A stretch of DNA of 13,833 nt, from the NCBI GenBank assembly GCA_003131985.1, contig PKWH01000157.1, positions 1 through 13,833 on the forward strand, read 5' to 3'. The notes below the pieces were generated by a model. The model was not told where the DNA came from and searched no databases. It saw only the letters and a program-made list of their open reading frames with translations. Below, piece after piece: positions 6,806 through 13,833 of this stretch (positions are counted from its first letter, which is position 1; every line of letters starts with the position of its first letter). Made by a program: the position numbers and the translations under genes. Source of the stretch: Acidobacteriota bacterium. GTDB taxonomy: Bacteria; Acidobacteriota; Terriglobia; Acidiferrales; UBA7541.

Positions 6806-8967
6806 AACGCGCCTCCGCTGTGTTGCCAATGCGTTGCGTCCACGGCCAGACCGTGCGGCAATCCGAACTTTGCCATGAAATGAAATGTGCTGCCCTTACC
6901 CGGTACGCTTTCGACCCAGATTCTTCCCCCCATCAATTCTACCAAGCGGCTGGTTATGGAAAGGCCCAGGCCGGTGCCGCCATATTTTCGAGTGGTGGAG
7001 CTATCGGCCTGCGTAAACGCTTCAAAGATCATTTTTTGCTTGTCGTTCGGGATGCCGATGCCACTGTCCTGAACGCTAAAATGCAACTCGACGCTTTCCT
7101 GCGAAATCTCCTGCGTCTGAACATCGACGACGATCCGGCCTTGGTCGGTGAACTTAATTGCATTCCCCACAAGATTTACCAAAACCTGGCGAAGCCGCGT
7201 CGGATCTCCCACGACGGACTCGGGAACGTCAGATTCGGAATGCCAATCCAGCTCCAGATCTTTTTGTTTCGCCCGGAATTGCATCATTTTCAGCGTTTCA
7301 GCCAAGCGTGTCAGCAATGAAAACTCGATTGGCTCGAGCTCCAGCTTTCCGGCTTCAATTTTTGACAGGTCCAAGATAGCGTTCAACAATTCCATCAGCG
7401 AATCGCCGGACATCTTTACCAGTTCCAAGTATTCCTTCTGCTCGGAAGTTACTGCGGTTTCGAGCATGAGATCCGTCAATCCGAGAATGCCGTTCATCGG
7501 AGTGCGAATCTCGTGGCTTATGTTGGCGAGGAGTTCACTTTTCGCACGGCTGGCGGACTCCGCAGCTTCACTCGTTCTCCGTAATTCCTCTTCGGCTAGT
7601 TTCCGCGCGGTGATGTCGCGCGCCGTCATGCAAATCGCCGTGGGTTTTCCGTCCGGCGAAGGAATAGCGCTTACGCGCGCGAGAAACCACGTTTTTACCG
7701 GTAAGGGCAAGGAGTATTCAATGCTTTCCACTTTGCCTGTCTTCAAAACACGCTTGAAGATTTTTAGGACCGGATCCATCAGGTCCGGGCCCAGGAATTC
7801 AGTCGCGCGGCGTCCAAGCAATTCGGCCTTGGGCCGAACTAACAGGGACTCATCAATCGTCCAAATATTCTTGTACGTTCCGTTCGCGTCGAGTTCGAAC
7901 ACGACTTCATCGATCGTACCGATGAGAGCCTGCATGCGTCCTTCGCTTTCGCGCAATTCCTGATCCGCCTGATTCCGTTCGGTTATAAGCGTTCCCAGGC
8001 ATAGCCCGGTTACGGACACGATGAGCATCAGAACTTGCAGGGAGATCAGCCGGCCAAAATCCTGAGGGAAAATACGCAACATCAGTATTGCGCCGAAGTT
8101 GAGCAACAATGTTGCGGCGGTCGCTCCGCGCACGCCGCGCCGCACCGCAATCCAAATGACGGGCAAAAAGAACAGATAGAACAGTTCATATCCAGGAGCG
8201 AAACTCGATCCGAACGCAATGTAAAGCGACGCAAAGATACTGGCACCCTGCGCCAGAAGCTCAAGGAGATCGCGTGAATTCGAAGTTCTCGACCACGGGT
8301 CTGTTTCCGGCCGAATAGTCCGCGCCGCTTCAGGTGTACTGCGCGCGGTGTGCACTTGGAGCCAGGGCATTATGTAAACGAGAAGAAACGGAGTGAGACA
8401 AAACAGTGCTACCGAGTCGCCTATCCACCAGTTCAAAACCGAACTGCCGTAGCTACTAGCCGGGATTTGCTTGCTCCAGAGGAAGCTGAGCGCGCCGCAA
8501 AACGCCAAACCGAGCGTCGAACCGAGTACCACGAAAATGTATCGGGATACTTCTTGGAGCGAGCTAAATGCGCCTTCTACTCGGAAATAACGCCGCAGCA
8601 CGACGGCTACTCCGCCATACCAAACCGCGATCAAAGTATTGATGTACCAGATGTTCCCGCCAAGCGGCGGCAAGCGGTAATTGATAACTGACGTAAGAAA
8701 TCCCGCCACGAGGATTAGCGGTGTGTAAGAAACACCCAATCCCAGCAGGAGAGCCAATTCAAGCCCCGCGGGTGGATACCACAGTTCCGTTCCAATCCAA
8801 CTGTGAGAGACGACGGTCGCGCGGTCTAACAATAGATGGAGCGCAACGAAAGCGACGCCAATGACTATCCTCCATGGATTGCATGTCGGCGTGAAGAAAG
8901 CGCGCCACGCGCCCGCGATCGAAGCGTCTTTGCCCAATTCAACCTGGGACAAGACTCTCAAGGGCAC
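6802..8967 (-). CDS. MASE1-PAS sensor histidine kinase
   Basis: A 721-residue membrane kinase. Residues about 33-330 form a MASE1-type sensor with 8-10 hydrophobic helices, including the hallmark WIGTELWYPPAGLELALL (57-74) and LNWWIGDSVALFCLTPFLL (178-196). A PAS domain follows (about 342-455, ending TARDITARKLAEEEL), then HisKA with phospho-accepting His485 in ANISHEIRTPMNG, and an HATPase_c domain with N-box (LRQVLVNLVGNAIKFT, 592-607), G1 DSGIGIP (634-640), F-box and G2 GGTGLGLS (663-670). It has no receiver of its own, which fits the adjacent stand-alone response regulator. The start is a GTG with only a weak upstream AGCGGA, and it overlaps by 10 nt the end of a short remnant frame. The frame remains open upstream without an ATG, so the exact start is uncertain. 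MASE1 ligands are generally unknown. Confidence 0.93.
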   Translation of the reverse strand: MPLRVLSQVELGKDASIAGAWRAFFTPTCNPWRIVIGVAFVALHLLLDRATVVSHSWIGTELWYPPAGLELALLLGLGVSYTPLILVAGFLTSVINYRLPPLGGNIWYINTLIAVWYGGVAVVLRRYFRVEGAFSSLQEVSRYIFVVLGSTLGLAFCGALSFLWSKQIPASSYGSSVLNWWIGDSVALFCLTPFLLVYIMPWLQVHTARSTPEAARTIRPETDPWSRTSNSRDLLELLAQGASIFASLYIAFGSSFAPGYELFYLFFLPVIWIAVRRGVRGATAATLLLNFGAILMLRIFPQDFGRLISLQVLMLIVSVTGLCLGTLITERNQADQELRESEGRMQALIGTIDEVVFELDANGTYKNIWTIDESLLVRPKAELLGRRATEFLGPDLMDPVLKIFKRVLKTGKVESIEYSLPLPVKTWFLARVSAIPSPDGKPTAICMTARDITARKLAEEELRRTSEAAESASRAKSELLANISHEIRTPMNGILGLTDLMLETAVTSEQKEYLELVKMSGDSLMELLNAILDLSKIEAGKLELEPIEFSLLTRLAETLKMMQFRAKQKDLELDWHSESDVPESVVGDPTRLRQVLVNLVGNAIKFTDQGRIVVDVQTQEISQESVELHFSVQDSGIGIPNDKQKMIFEAFTQADSSTTRKYGGTGLGLSITSRLVELMGGRIWVESVPGKGSTFHFMAKFGLPHGLAVDATHWQHSGGAL
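6812..6816 (-). promoter_or_regulatory. Ribosome-binding site deciding the GTG start of the receiver-GGDEF gene
   Basis: GGAGG on the minus strand lies 6 nt before the GTG at 6805, inside the last codons of the kinase gene. It supports the GTGA overlap start over the TTG at 6829, which has no comparable site. Confidence 0.7.
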
Positions 8968-9116
8968 ACCGTCCGCTGCAGAGTAAAGAGTTCGGTGTAC
9001 AGGCGATCGACATAGACAGCGAAGACAGGGCAGGCAACTAGAACGGCGACGGGACAGCCGGTCATGATGATGGAAGTCAACTTGCCACGGGGGGAGAAAT
9101 TGCGCAGGCGATGCAT
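8958..9116 (-). pseudogene. 52-residue remnant of a CHASE8-type membrane sensor N-terminus
   Basis: A complete short frame starts with ATG one base after the YfiR stop (TGA-T-ATG), has GGAAG 8 nt upstream, and ends in TGA inside the first codons of the MASE1 kinase. Its product begins MHRLRNFSPRGKLTSIIMTG and continues with a hydrophobic stretch and YVDRLYTELFTLQR. This resembles the start of CHASE8 (YfiN-like) sensors as I remember them: a short basic lead, an RRKLT-like motif, IIM, one transmembrane helix, then YDL...FR. Only that segment survives; the sensor, HAMP and output domains are absent. I therefore call it a truncated gene whose remainder was replaced by the MASE1 kinase. Alternatives are a functional small membrane protein or a leader ORF that couples translation of the kinase to yfiR. 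Confidence 0.5.
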
Positions 9117-9117
9117 A

Positions 9118-9756
9118 TCAGCTTCTTCCAGGGGGAGCGTCGCGCACTATTTTTGCCAAGGCTAGAAGCTTCGAACTAATCTTCAGACCGGCGCGGTCCG
9201 CGGCATCGGGATTTATGAAGAAACGGACGCGGTTGTCCTCCAGAGTAAACTGGATCACGCCTCCGGAAGATGCGAAATCATTTGTTTCGCCGATTACAAG
9301 GACACACTGGCCACGGAGCTTGGCCAGGACCTCAGGCAGCAGATGACTCTCAGAAGCCGGGACGAACAGGATTTGGCAGCCGCTAATGTCCGCAACACGT
9401 TTTACGCGTGCGACACTTGCCGGATGGTCCGCAATTACCTTCTCTCGCAAAGCATTATCGAGCGTGATGCCAAAAGGATCGGTCCCGAGAACGCAGACCA
9501 AGAAAGGAGACTCAGGGCTGGCAAACGCATTCGGAGGCCAATCCACGAACTTCGCGAAATTGAAAAGAAAGGCGGCCTTTAACTCATATTCGCTTGGCGG
9601 CCTCACCTGCGCCGGCAACGCCGTTGGGAAATTATAGGCCGAGGAAAAAAGAATCATTTGTAAAAAAAACAAACGTAGAGGGAGCTTAGAATTTCCGCGA
9701 CGGCCGGCGGCAGCGCCGGATGATAAATGGCTCGGGCTTGTGCGACGCAGGTTCAA
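9118..9756 (-). CDS. YfiR-family periplasmic protein (DUF4154)
   Basis: From the TTG at 9756 this is a 212-residue exported protein. It has a long basic n-region, a hydrophobic core (about 25-43), and a likely signal-peptidase site after Ala49 (ALPA). The mature protein starts with the family hallmark SEYELKAAFLFNFAKFVDWP (55-74) and ends with GLKISSKLLALAKIVRD. Cys88 and Cys127 are 39 residues apart, as is the Cys71-Cys110 disulfide of P. aeruginosa YfiR; a third cysteine, Cys151, has no obvious partner. YfiR represses the membrane cyclase YfiN in the periplasm. The TTG has GGAG 8 nt upstream and starts 16 nt after the receptor stop. The ATG (9798) and GTG (9804) further up lie inside the receptor gene and lack ribosome-binding sites, so the start is moderately uncertain. 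Confidence 0.87.
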   Translation of the reverse strand: MNLRRTSPSHLSSGAAAGRRGNSKLPLRLFFLQMILFSSAYNFPTALPAQVRPPSEYELKAAFLFNFAKFVDWPPNAFASPESPFLVCVLGTDPFGITLDNALREKVIADHPASVARVKRVADISGCQILFVPASESHLLPEVLAKLRGQCVLVIGETNDFASSGGVIQFTLEDNRVRFFINPDAADRAGLKISSKLLALAKIVRDAPPGRS

Positions 9757-9772
9757 ATTCTGGGCTCCGCCA

Positions 9773-11824
9773 TCAGAATCGCCACGTGACCTTGGCATAG
9801 GCACTGCGTTTGATCAGAGTGGACGTGGAAGCTCCAGTCGATTCTATGAACTCGAGGTGTTGATCCCTTACAAGATTTTGCCCGACCAAGCTGATGGACA
9901 ATCCTTCCCGGTAATGCCAGGAAAGCGATGTATCGACTCTGGTGTAAGAGGGAATCTTCGGATTGTCGAGACGTCCCACGAAATATGCTGAGGTGTCCCA
10001 CGACATGTTATGAGGAAAAATGAAGTGTGATCGAAGCTGAGCTGAGTTCACCGGGCTGCTTCCCTCCGCAGCGGAAACCGACGTGGTGTCCTGGCTCGAC
10101 GGATCTAAGTGCATATGAATTTGTTCGAAAGCATATCCGGGACTGAGCGTCCAACGATCGGTTACCTTCCAGTTAGCGGCAATCTCCAGTCCTTGAGATT
10201 CTCCGTGCATCAGGTTTTCGAAAGTCGTGGGTATGAATAAATGAGGAGGAGCCGGCGTCGTTTCGAAAACGGGTGGGGCTGGTTCAACTGTTCGCTGTTG
10301 AGTGTAGTCGCCGTAAAAAGCCGCGATGTCGATGGACAGATGCTTGAGCGCAGTGATTCGAGTGCCGACCTCATAGGCGGTCAAGTCTTCGTTCTTAAAG
10401 TGAGGATTGCCGACTTGTCCGATCAGGACTGGCGTTCCGTTGGGGCCGGGAAATCCAGCGAAGTTCAACCGTTCAGCGGTATCTGTGCTGGCCGGCGTGC
10501 GAGCAGCTCGCGATATCGCCGCCCAGAACATTTGATGCCCGTTCGGCTGCCACGTTAAGCGGGCGCTCGGCAGCAGCACAAACCCAGTGTAGTAATCGTG
10601 TTCCAGCTTTGTACCCACCGTCAGGTAGACTCGGTCGGGCGAGAGAGCAATTTCATCCTGGATGAATGAACCGGCGATTTGAGTGTTGAGGTCAGCGGGG
10701 TTCAAAGATATGGTGAGATCTCCGTTGGTATGCGAAGACGAATAGCGATAGTCCAAGCCCCAAACAATGCTTTGCCGCTGGCCCCAAATGAAGTGATGTT
10801 GGAAATCAAAATTTAATGTGTATCGCCCTTCATCGAGAACGTCGACGCGCTTGAATTCATCATAGGAAATCTGAACGGAGGTATCTGATCGGGCGGAGAA
10901 AGTATGATTCCACGCTAACTGAAGAAAGCCGCCGGACAAATCCACTCGGGGGTCAACCTCTTCAGGACCTGGCGATGTAACGGACTGCAGAGTGAGGTTC
11001 GGGTTGCCTTCCCGACCTGCGTAAAGGTTCCCTTGGATTGTCAGCGCATCCTTGGGTGAAAGAGTGCTATCCACCCGAAAACCACCGCTGAGAAGGTGCC
11101 AGCCATCACCTCCGTTTCGGCCGCTCAGACCTGGCAGCTCGGCTTGGTTCAGATACTTTGTGTAGATACGATAATCGGTATTCTTGCCCAGGGTGCCCCC
11201 GTATTGGGTTACTCCAAATCCCTGGTCGAGGCTTCCTCCGCCGGCAACAATCAACCCTCCGTGCGTATCAGCAGCCTTCTTGGTGATGATGTTGACCACG
11301 CCATTGACGGCGTTTGCCCCCCAAATGGTTCCGCCGGGACCGCGGATCACTTCGATCCTTTCGATATCCTCAAGCGGCATATCCAGCACGTCCCAGAAGA
11401 CTCCGCCGAAGGTGGGCACATATACCGTGCGGCCGTCTACCAGCACCAACAATTCGTTGCTGAACTCACCGTTAAATCCGCGAGCGCTGACGGCCCAGGT
11501 GTTGGCGTTGATTTGAGCCACATCCATCCCCGGCACCATTCTCAGAAGATCGGGAATGTTCGTTGCGCCGGAGCGGCTAATATCCTCGGCCGTAATCACG
11601 AAAATTGCTGAAGCTGTACGCGAAAGCTTCTGTTCGCTTTTCGAGACGGAAGTGACCTCGACATTCATCAGGTCTTCCAGACTCTTAGTCGTCAGGTCTG
11701 TTGAACTCTGTTGCGGCCATGCCGGTAACGCCAGAAATCCCAGCATGGCGAAATGGACGAGAGTGCGCGAAGTGATCCACGCGAGGAATTGACTCCTCTC
11801 TATTCGGTTATTGCACTTGCGCAT
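9773..11824 (-). CDS. TonB-dependent outer-membrane receptor
   Basis: A 683-residue protein with a long N-terminal signal (hydrophobic about 21-36, then AWPQQ), a linker SLEDLMNVEVTSVSK (48-62) and a plug domain at about 66-183. The plug carries SGATNIPDLLRMVPGMDVAQ (85-104), LLVLVDGRTVY (125-135), IERIEVIRGPGGTIWGANAV (154-173) and NGVVNIITKK (174-183). The rest is a beta-barrel of alternating aromatic/polar strands, ending in TWRF with a C-terminal phenylalanine, the usual signal for outer-membrane insertion. A strong AGGGGG ribosome-binding site precedes the ATG. This receptor subtype is often seen beside YfiR and sensor genes, so it may act as a sensor or uptake gate. Its ligand cannot be read from sequence. 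It is divergent from phoB and leads the signalling unit. Confidence 0.95.
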   Translation of the reverse strand: MRKCNNRIERSQFLAWITSRTLVHFAMLGFLALPAWPQQSSTDLTTKSLEDLMNVEVTSVSKSEQKLSRTASAIFVITAEDISRSGATNIPDLLRMVPGMDVAQINANTWAVSARGFNGEFSNELLVLVDGRTVYVPTFGGVFWDVLDMPLEDIERIEVIRGPGGTIWGANAVNGVVNIITKKAADTHGGLIVAGGGSLDQGFGVTQYGGTLGKNTDYRIYTKYLNQAELPGLSGRNGGDGWHLLSGGFRVDSTLSPKDALTIQGNLYAGREGNPNLTLQSVTSPGPEEVDPRVDLSGGFLQLAWNHTFSARSDTSVQISYDEFKRVDVLDEGRYTLNFDFQHHFIWGQRQSIVWGLDYRYSSSHTNGDLTISLNPADLNTQIAGSFIQDEIALSPDRVYLTVGTKLEHDYYTGFVLLPSARLTWQPNGHQMFWAAISRAARTPASTDTAERLNFAGFPGPNGTPVLIGQVGNPHFKNEDLTAYEVGTRITALKHLSIDIAAFYGDYTQQRTVEPAPPVFETTPAPPHLFIPTTFENLMHGESQGLEIAANWKVTDRWTLSPGYAFEQIHMHLDPSSQDTTSVSAAEGSSPVNSAQLRSHFIFPHNMSWDTSAYFVGRLDNPKIPSYTRVDTSLSWHYREGLSISLVGQNLVRDQHLEFIESTGASTSTLIKRSAYAKVTWRF

Positions 11825-12153
11825 TCCCCCTTCCTTCTTCCCAAGAGGACTGAGCCAATGGAACGTTGTTCGGTGGCCATCACTGTGGCGAACGGAACGG
11901 CTGAGGAGGGAGCAGACAGGAGGCCAAACCGACGGTCGTCAAAGATACGCAAGACGCATAGAATCAGTGGCCTACTCCATTGCGAGAGTTTCATAGCGCG
12001 AACATTCGCCGGGGGAAATGTTTCAGGAAGGACGCCGCGTGCCGAGGTGGCACAGTGTTAACACCATGTTAAAAAACGGCAAGCGATCCGCGCCAGCTTG
12101 CTTCCAAGGTAGGATTCCCCTATTGTGTGGTGAACTCATCAGAAAGAGAGCCG
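11825..12153. other. Divergent intergenic region between the receptor gene and phoB
   Basis: These 329 bp should contain the promoters of both the receptor unit (minus) and phoBR (plus). The notable content clusters at 12039-12072: a 5-bp hairpin (GTGCC/GGCAC, 12039-12053), a perfect palindrome GTGTTAACAC (12055-12064) and 11-bp-spaced direct repeats. A weak sigma70-like pair, TTGCTT (12098-12103) and TATTGT (12121-12126) with a 17-bp spacer, could drive phoB. No clear promoter was found for the receptor gene. A 64-codon minus-strand frame (11800-11994) has no ribosome-binding site or recognisable content. Confidence 0.5.
12056..12072. promoter_or_regulatory. Pho-box-like direct repeat
   Basis: On the minus strand the sequence reads TTAACA-N5-TTAACA; on the plus strand, TGTTAA twice. 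The period is exactly 11 bp. PhoB/PhoP regulators bind 6-7-bp direct repeats with 11-bp periodicity, and TTAACA repeats match the Bacillus PhoP box better than the E. coli CTGTCAT box. It lies 82 bp before the phoB start, which fits autoregulation. The match is only two repeats long. Confidence 0.45.
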
Positions 12154-12852
12154 ATGAAACGCGTATTGGTGATAGAAGACGACAAAGATATCGTTGAATT
12201 GGTGCGCTACAACCTGGAGAAGGACGGTTATCAGGTGGCGGCAAGTGGGGATGGCTCGACTGGTCTCGCGCAGATTCGAAAAGCCGCGCCCGACCTGCTG
12301 ATCCTCGACCTGATGTTGCCGAAACTTTCGGGACTTGAGATCTGCAAAGAGGTTCGCAAGGACGTCACACTGAACCGGCTGCCGATTCTGATTCTCACCG
12401 CCAAGGGCGAAGAAGCGGACCGCGTGGTAGGACTGGAACTTGGCGCGGATGATTACGTCACGAAACCATTCAGTCCCCGCGAGCTTGTTGCGCGCGTGAA
12501 GGCGCTCTTGCGGCGCGCTGAGCCTGGAGCACCCTCCGAGAAACCGCTCGAGATTGGCGCTTTGAAGATCGATCCGGCGGCGTATCGTGTGACGCGCGCA
12601 GGAAAACCCGTGCAGATGAGCACACTCGAGTTCCGGCTGCTTTATTTTTTGGCGGCTCGTCCTAACCGGGTGTTCACACGCGATCAATTACTCGATGCGG
12701 TTTGGGGGACGGAACGATTTGTCACTCCGCGCAGCGTGGATGTATATGTGCGGCGACTGCGCGAGAAAATTGAAGCCGACCCACAGCATCCGGGGTTCAT
12801 GAAAACAATTCGCGGAGCCGGTTACCTCTTCGAAACTACCCGTGCGAGCTAG
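12154..12852 (+). CDS. phoB: PhoB-type phosphate regulon response regulator
   Basis: A 232-residue OmpR/PhoB-family transcription factor. The receiver domain (1-120) has Glu8-Asp9-Asp10, phospho-acceptor Asp52 in LILDLMLPKLSG, Thr82 and Lys104 in DDYVTKPFSPREL. The winged-helix DNA-binding domain (about 132-228) contains the recognition region SVDVYVRRLREKIE and the C-terminal wing TIRGAGYLF. These features and the PhoR-like kinase immediately downstream indicate PhoB, which activates phosphate-starvation genes when phosphorylated. The ATG at 12154 starts directly at the conserved KRVLVIEDD strand and has a purine-rich AAAGAGAG upstream; the GTG at 12127 would add nine non-conserved residues. 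No pst or phoU genes are inside the window, so the Pho assignment rests on protein similarity. Confidence 0.9.
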   Translation: MKRVLVIEDDKDIVELVRYNLEKDGYQVAASGDGSTGLAQIRKAAPDLLILDLMLPKLSGLEICKEVRKDVTLNRLPILILTAKGEEADRVVGLELGADDYVTKPFSPRELVARVKALLRRAEPGAPSEKPLEIGALKIDPAAYRVTRAGKPVQMSTLEFRLLYFLAARPNRVFTRDQLLDAVWGTERFVTPRSVDVYVRRLREKIEADPQHPGFMKTIRGAGYLFETTRAS

Positions 12853-13833
12853 GCTTTTGTGGCGGCTGGGACTGACGTACTTAGTCCTTCTGGCCGGCGT
12901 TTTAATCGCCGTTGATTCCTATTCTGCCCGCGTCGTTCGCAGCCACTCGGTACGCTCTGCAAACGATCATCTCGTTTCGTTGATGCATCTCGCAGAGTCC
13001 CGCCCGCCCGACGTCGGCCACGAGCCGGAGCTGCGCGCATGGACCGACTGGATGGCGAAAAGCGGAGCGCGTGTCACCATAATTGACGCTTCCGGCCAGG
13101 TGTTCGCAGACTCGGCAAATAGCGCGAGCGACGTTGAAAAACCCGCCGATTGGCCGGAAGTCCAGCAAGCCCTAGCTAACGGCAGCGGGCGCTCAGTTGA
13201 TTCCGTCCGCGAACTCGTGTGCCGGGCTCAGCGTTTTCAACCCGCTTCCGGTTCACCCTTCGTGATCCGCCTGGCATTGCCGCTTGCGCAAATCGATTTG
13301 TCGCTAAAAGAGCTTCGCCAACGGCTGCTCGTCGCTTCGCTAATCATTTTACTTTTCGGAATCGCGGTATCCCTGATTTTCGCGCGTATTTTCGCCGCGC
13401 GTGTCGAGCATCTGAAAGATTTCTCGCAACGAATCGCCGCGGGAGACTTTCACTCTTGGATGGCTGTGGGCCCGCGTGACGAACTTTCCGATCTGGGAGA
13501 CTCGATGAACCAAACAGCGGCGCATCTTGACCGCGAGATGCGCTTGCTAAGCAGCGAACGCAACCGCTCGAGCGCGATCCTGCGAAGCATGGTCGAAGGC
13601 GTTGCGGTGGTCGATGCGCAGGAACGGCTGGTGTTTTGCAACCGCGCGTTTTCTGAGATTTTGAATGTCCAATCGGTGACCAGTGAAGGCAGTCCGCTGA
13701 TAGAAGTCGTTCGAAGCTCGGAATTGATAGGCCTTATTCGCAAAGCTTTGCAAGGAGAAGAAGGCCTGCAGAACGATATTGAGATAGGAATCGTTCAACC
13801 CCTGAGTTTTTCGGTGACTGCTGCGCCGGTGAA
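12842..13833 (+). CDS. phoR: PhoR-type sensor histidine kinase (partial, C-terminus off the right edge)
   Basis: The first 330 residues are present. The GTG start at 12842 overlaps the phoB end by 11 nt. Transmembrane helix 1 is at about 9-24, an extracytoplasmic segment spans about 26-160 (with VTIIDASGQVFADS, typical of PhoR/ResE-like sensors), and helix 2 is at 162-182. A HAMP linker (about 182-236) holds FSQRIAAGDF and DELSDLGDSMNQTAAHL. A PAS domain begins at about 240 with SAILRSMVEGVAVVDAQERL and FCNRAFSEIL. The HisKA and ATPase domains must lie beyond the window. This TM-sensor-TM-HAMP-PAS order is that of PhoR kinases with a sizeable periplasmic domain, unlike the short E. coli form. 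A TTG at 12857 is a possible alternative start. The frame is open throughout. Confidence 0.9.
   Translation, partial: MRARLLWRLGLTYLVLLAGVLIAVDSYSARVVRSHSVRSANDHLVSLMHLAESRPPDVGHEPELRAWTDWMAKSGARVTIIDASGQVFADSANSASDVEKPADWPEVQQALANGSGRSVDSVRELVCRAQRFQPASGSPFVIRLALPLAQIDLSLKELRQRLLVASLIILLFGIAVSLIFARIFAARVEHLKDFSQRIAAGDFHSWMAVGPRDELSDLGDSMNQTAAHLDREMRLLSSERNRSSAILRSMVEGVAVVDAQERLVFCNRAFSEILNVQSVTSEGSPLIEVVRSSELIGLIRKALQGEEGLQNDIEIGIVQPLSFSVTAAPV

Noticed and set aside
6290..6883. 197-codon plus-strand open frame opposite the receiver-GGDEF gene and the kinase end
   Set aside because: It spans two real genes on the opposite strand and has no ribosome-binding site or domain.
11968..11974. Sequence GCCACTG (minus strand) in the receptor leader resembling a cobalamin-riboswitch B12 box
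   Set aside because: Only the 7-nt box is present; the preceding conserved AGYCMGGAGACC-like segment and the upstream core are absent, so it is most likely chance.
11800..11994. 64-codon minus-strand frame just upstream of, and overlapping, the receptor gene
   Set aside because: No ribosome-binding site, no recognisable domain, and a poor match to a signal peptide; it is probably untranslated leader DNA.
11825..12055. A c-di-GMP (GEMM) riboswitch in the leader of the receptor unit
   Set aside because: Looked for because the operon encodes a cyclase; the conserved GEMM core and tetraloop-receptor elements are not visible on the minus strand.
12127..12153. GTG at 12127 as the phoB start
   Set aside because: It adds nine residues before the conserved first strand of the receiver, and the ATG at 12154 has a purine-rich site upstream.

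Overview
The window holds twelve protein genes and one short gene remnant. Ten genes and the remnant are on the minus strand (about 1-11824), and a divergent two-gene unit runs into the right edge on the plus strand (12154-13833). I infer a soil-type Acidobacteriota genome: moderate GC, a Gram-negative envelope (MCE/Mla transporter, outer-membrane receptor, lipoprotein), and a receptor-YfiR-kinase set of the kind common in that phylum. That placement comes from memory of gene content, not from a search. No tRNA, rRNA, CRISPR array, insertion sequence or prophage was seen.

Right to left on the minus strand, the first block (11824-5281) looks like one signalling unit. It encodes a TonB-dependent outer-membrane receptor, a periplasmic YfiR-family protein, a 52-residue remnant resembling the N-terminus of a CHASE8-type membrane sensor, a MASE1-PAS histidine kinase, a receiver-GGDEF diguanylate cyclase whose GTG start overlaps the kinase stop by 4 nt (GTGA), and an SRPBCC-fold protein. 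YfiR proteins normally restrain a membrane diguanylate cyclase. Here that partner appears decayed, and a kinase plus a soluble cyclase occupy its place, which suggests a rewired outer-membrane-to-c-di-GMP relay.

Next is citrate synthase (5076-3736), preceded by a 204-bp spacer with two perfect inverted repeats. A second block (3638-1) is an Mla-type lipid transporter: STAS protein, MlaE permease, MlaF ATPase, MlaD substrate-binding protein and a PqiC-like lipoprotein cut by the left edge. No MlaC-like periplasmic carrier is visible.

On the plus strand, a PhoB-type regulator and a PhoR-type kinase (truncated at the right edge) overlap by 11 nt. The 329-bp divergent region between phoB and the receptor gene carries TTAACA-N5-TTAACA direct repeats with 11-bp periodicity, similar to a Pho box, so phosphate control of phoBR, and possibly of the receptor unit, is a testable idea.
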